Below are positions 37,426 through 38,656 of a stretch of 38,656 nucleotides of DNA, one piece after another; positions within the stretch are counted from its first letter, which is position 1, and every line of letters starts with the position of its first letter. A model generated the notes under the pieces. That model saw only the letters and a list, made by a program, of their open reading frames with translations. It did no database searches and was not told where the DNA came from. The stretch spans positions 1-38,656 of the forward strand of contig JAEELR010000059.1 of NCBI GenBank assembly GCA_016282835.1, in the 5' to 3' direction. The position numbers and the translations under genes were made by a program. Source of the stretch: Treponema sp. GTDB taxonomy: Bacteria > Spirochaetota > Spirochaetia > Treponematales > Treponemataceae.

Positions 37426-38656
37426 ATGGAAAAATTCAGAAACTTTTTTATTAAAACAATTATTTGCACCCTTTTTCTAGGTTTAATGGCTTGTTCAACA
37501 GAAACAAATAAAACTTACCTTGTAATTTCATCATCAAAATCCAGTAGAAATATAACACAAACTGTTGAAAACTTAACAGACATTTCTCTTAAAGGAACAC
37601 TAAACGGTACAGAAACAAACTTAGCAGACTGGGAAAACTGGAATGCAGCAAATAACACTAAAATTGAAATAGAAGCAGGTTCATGGACTTTTACTTTGAC
37701 TGCATACATTGAAGAACAGGAATATAAATCAGTTGTACAGGCCGTTATTATTCCTAACACAGTAAATCCCGTTTCTTTCCATCTTAAAAAAATAGAAACA
37801 CACGAAGACCTTGATAACACACAGGTCGATATTTCTATAGATATAGATCCTGATTCTCCGTCAATTGTACAGGAAAGATTCTATATGAATAATAATTTAA
37901 ACGACTTATACATAAAAACCTCATTCCCTAAAGAAGATAGTGAGTTTATATATGCCGCACACATTTCTTTCGCCGAATTGCCTGAGTATGAAAGCGAAGA
38001 AGCTTATTGTTATAACAATACATGGCACTTTTCTTTAGCTGAAATCAACACTTACTGTGAAGCAGAAAAAAAAGACAGCTGTACAATAACTCCTAAAGTT
38101 AAATTCGAAAAATACAGAAAAGAATCAGAATATTCAAACTGGACAAATGCAGAGTTTCTTTCAGACCAAGAAATTGGCGGTGAAGAATCACTTACATATA
38201 CCGTTCCGGAAACGACTTGCAACAAAATGGATACACCTTATTTCTATGTAGAAAGTACTTCGCAGGGTATCAGAGTAATTGCTAAACCTTACGATGAATA
38301 CACTCAAAGGTGTCATATAGGATTAAAAACTGCAGACAACACAATCATTAATTACAGTGAATACGATTACAATAAATCTAACACCGCTTTATTTAAGTGT
38401 GTAAATCCAGGAGCAAATTATTACATCTATATTTCTTATTATGGAACGCCAAATGCTGAATGGGACTGGAGATATAATGTACAATCAACAACACCAGTTT
38501 GTGCAAAAGCAGGCAACGGTGAAATCAGTTATAATATGGGCAACCCTTCATATGATGACTCAACTAAAACACTTACATTAAGCCCAATTCGTTTTGCATC
38601 AGACAAATATACATTGAAAGCTAATCCAATCATTTACCTTGCAGACAATTCAACAG
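37426..38656 (+). CDS. Putative lipoprotein, truncated by window end
   Basis: ATG at 37426 with GGGAG SD; MEKFRNFFIKTIICTLFLGLMACSTETNKTYLV; frame stays open to the window end. Not in the ORF track because no stop is present. Confidence 0.8.
   Translation, partial: MEKFRNFFIKTIICTLFLGLMACSTETNKTYLVISSSKSSRNITQTVENLTDISLKGTLNGTETNLADWENWNAANNTKIEIEAGSWTFTLTAYIEEQEYKSVVQAVIIPNTVNPVSFHLKKIETHEDLDNTQVDISIDIDPDSPSIVQERFYMNNNLNDLYIKTSFPKEDSEFIYAAHISFAELPEYESEEAYCYNNTWHFSLAEINTYCEAEKKDSCTITPKVKFEKYRKESEYSNWTNAEFLSDQEIGGEESLTYTVPETTCNKMDTPYFYVESTSQGIRVIAKPYDEYTQRCHIGLKTADNTIINYSEYDYNKSNTALFKCVNPGANYYIYISYYGTPNAEWDWRYNVQSTTPVCAKAGNGEISYNMGNPSYDDSTKTLTLSPIRFASDKYTLKANPIIYLADNST

Noticed and set aside
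1-38656. tRNA or rRNA genes
   Set aside because: No cloverleaf-like or rRNA-conserved segments were recognised by eye; a tRNAscan/Infernal run would be decisive.

Overview
This is a low-GC window that looks like a Treponema-type spirochaete chromosome, inferred from gene content and lipoprotein style. It carries about 28 credible genes. They include TPR, InlB-like and EEP lipoproteins, phosphofructokinase, a TraB-family protein, a GH63-like hydrolase followed by ppx and ppk, glpK, lspA, a PadR regulator with an alpha/beta hydrolase, a GGDEF protein, rsmI-flgM, an Fe-ADH, a TrmH/SpoU methyltransferase, an ATPase-HDOD protein, a hybrid histidine kinase and a PrsW protease. The most notable system is a complete type III toxin-antitoxin locus of the ToxIN/AbiQ class at about 30272-30971, minus strand. 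It has a consensus-like promoter (TTGACT-N17-TATATT), three contiguous 35-nt RNA repeats, an intrinsic terminator and a ToxN-family ORF. Each repeat can form an H-type pseudoknot, and there are compensatory substitutions in both stems. The second notable signal is a modular triple stem-loop cassette found twice (259-376 plus, 3457-3534 minus). In both places it sits about 30 nt upstream of a start codon, with a conserved TAGTGTACACTA palindrome core and covarying outer arms. Other items are a roughly 148-bp palindromic MITE-like element with 13-bp terminal inverted repeats and a degenerate cousin, a 70-bp dispersed repeat with a covarying stem, a likely leaderless rsmI, and a tandem palindromic operator candidate upstream of padR. 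All family calls come from reading the translations; no database search was run.
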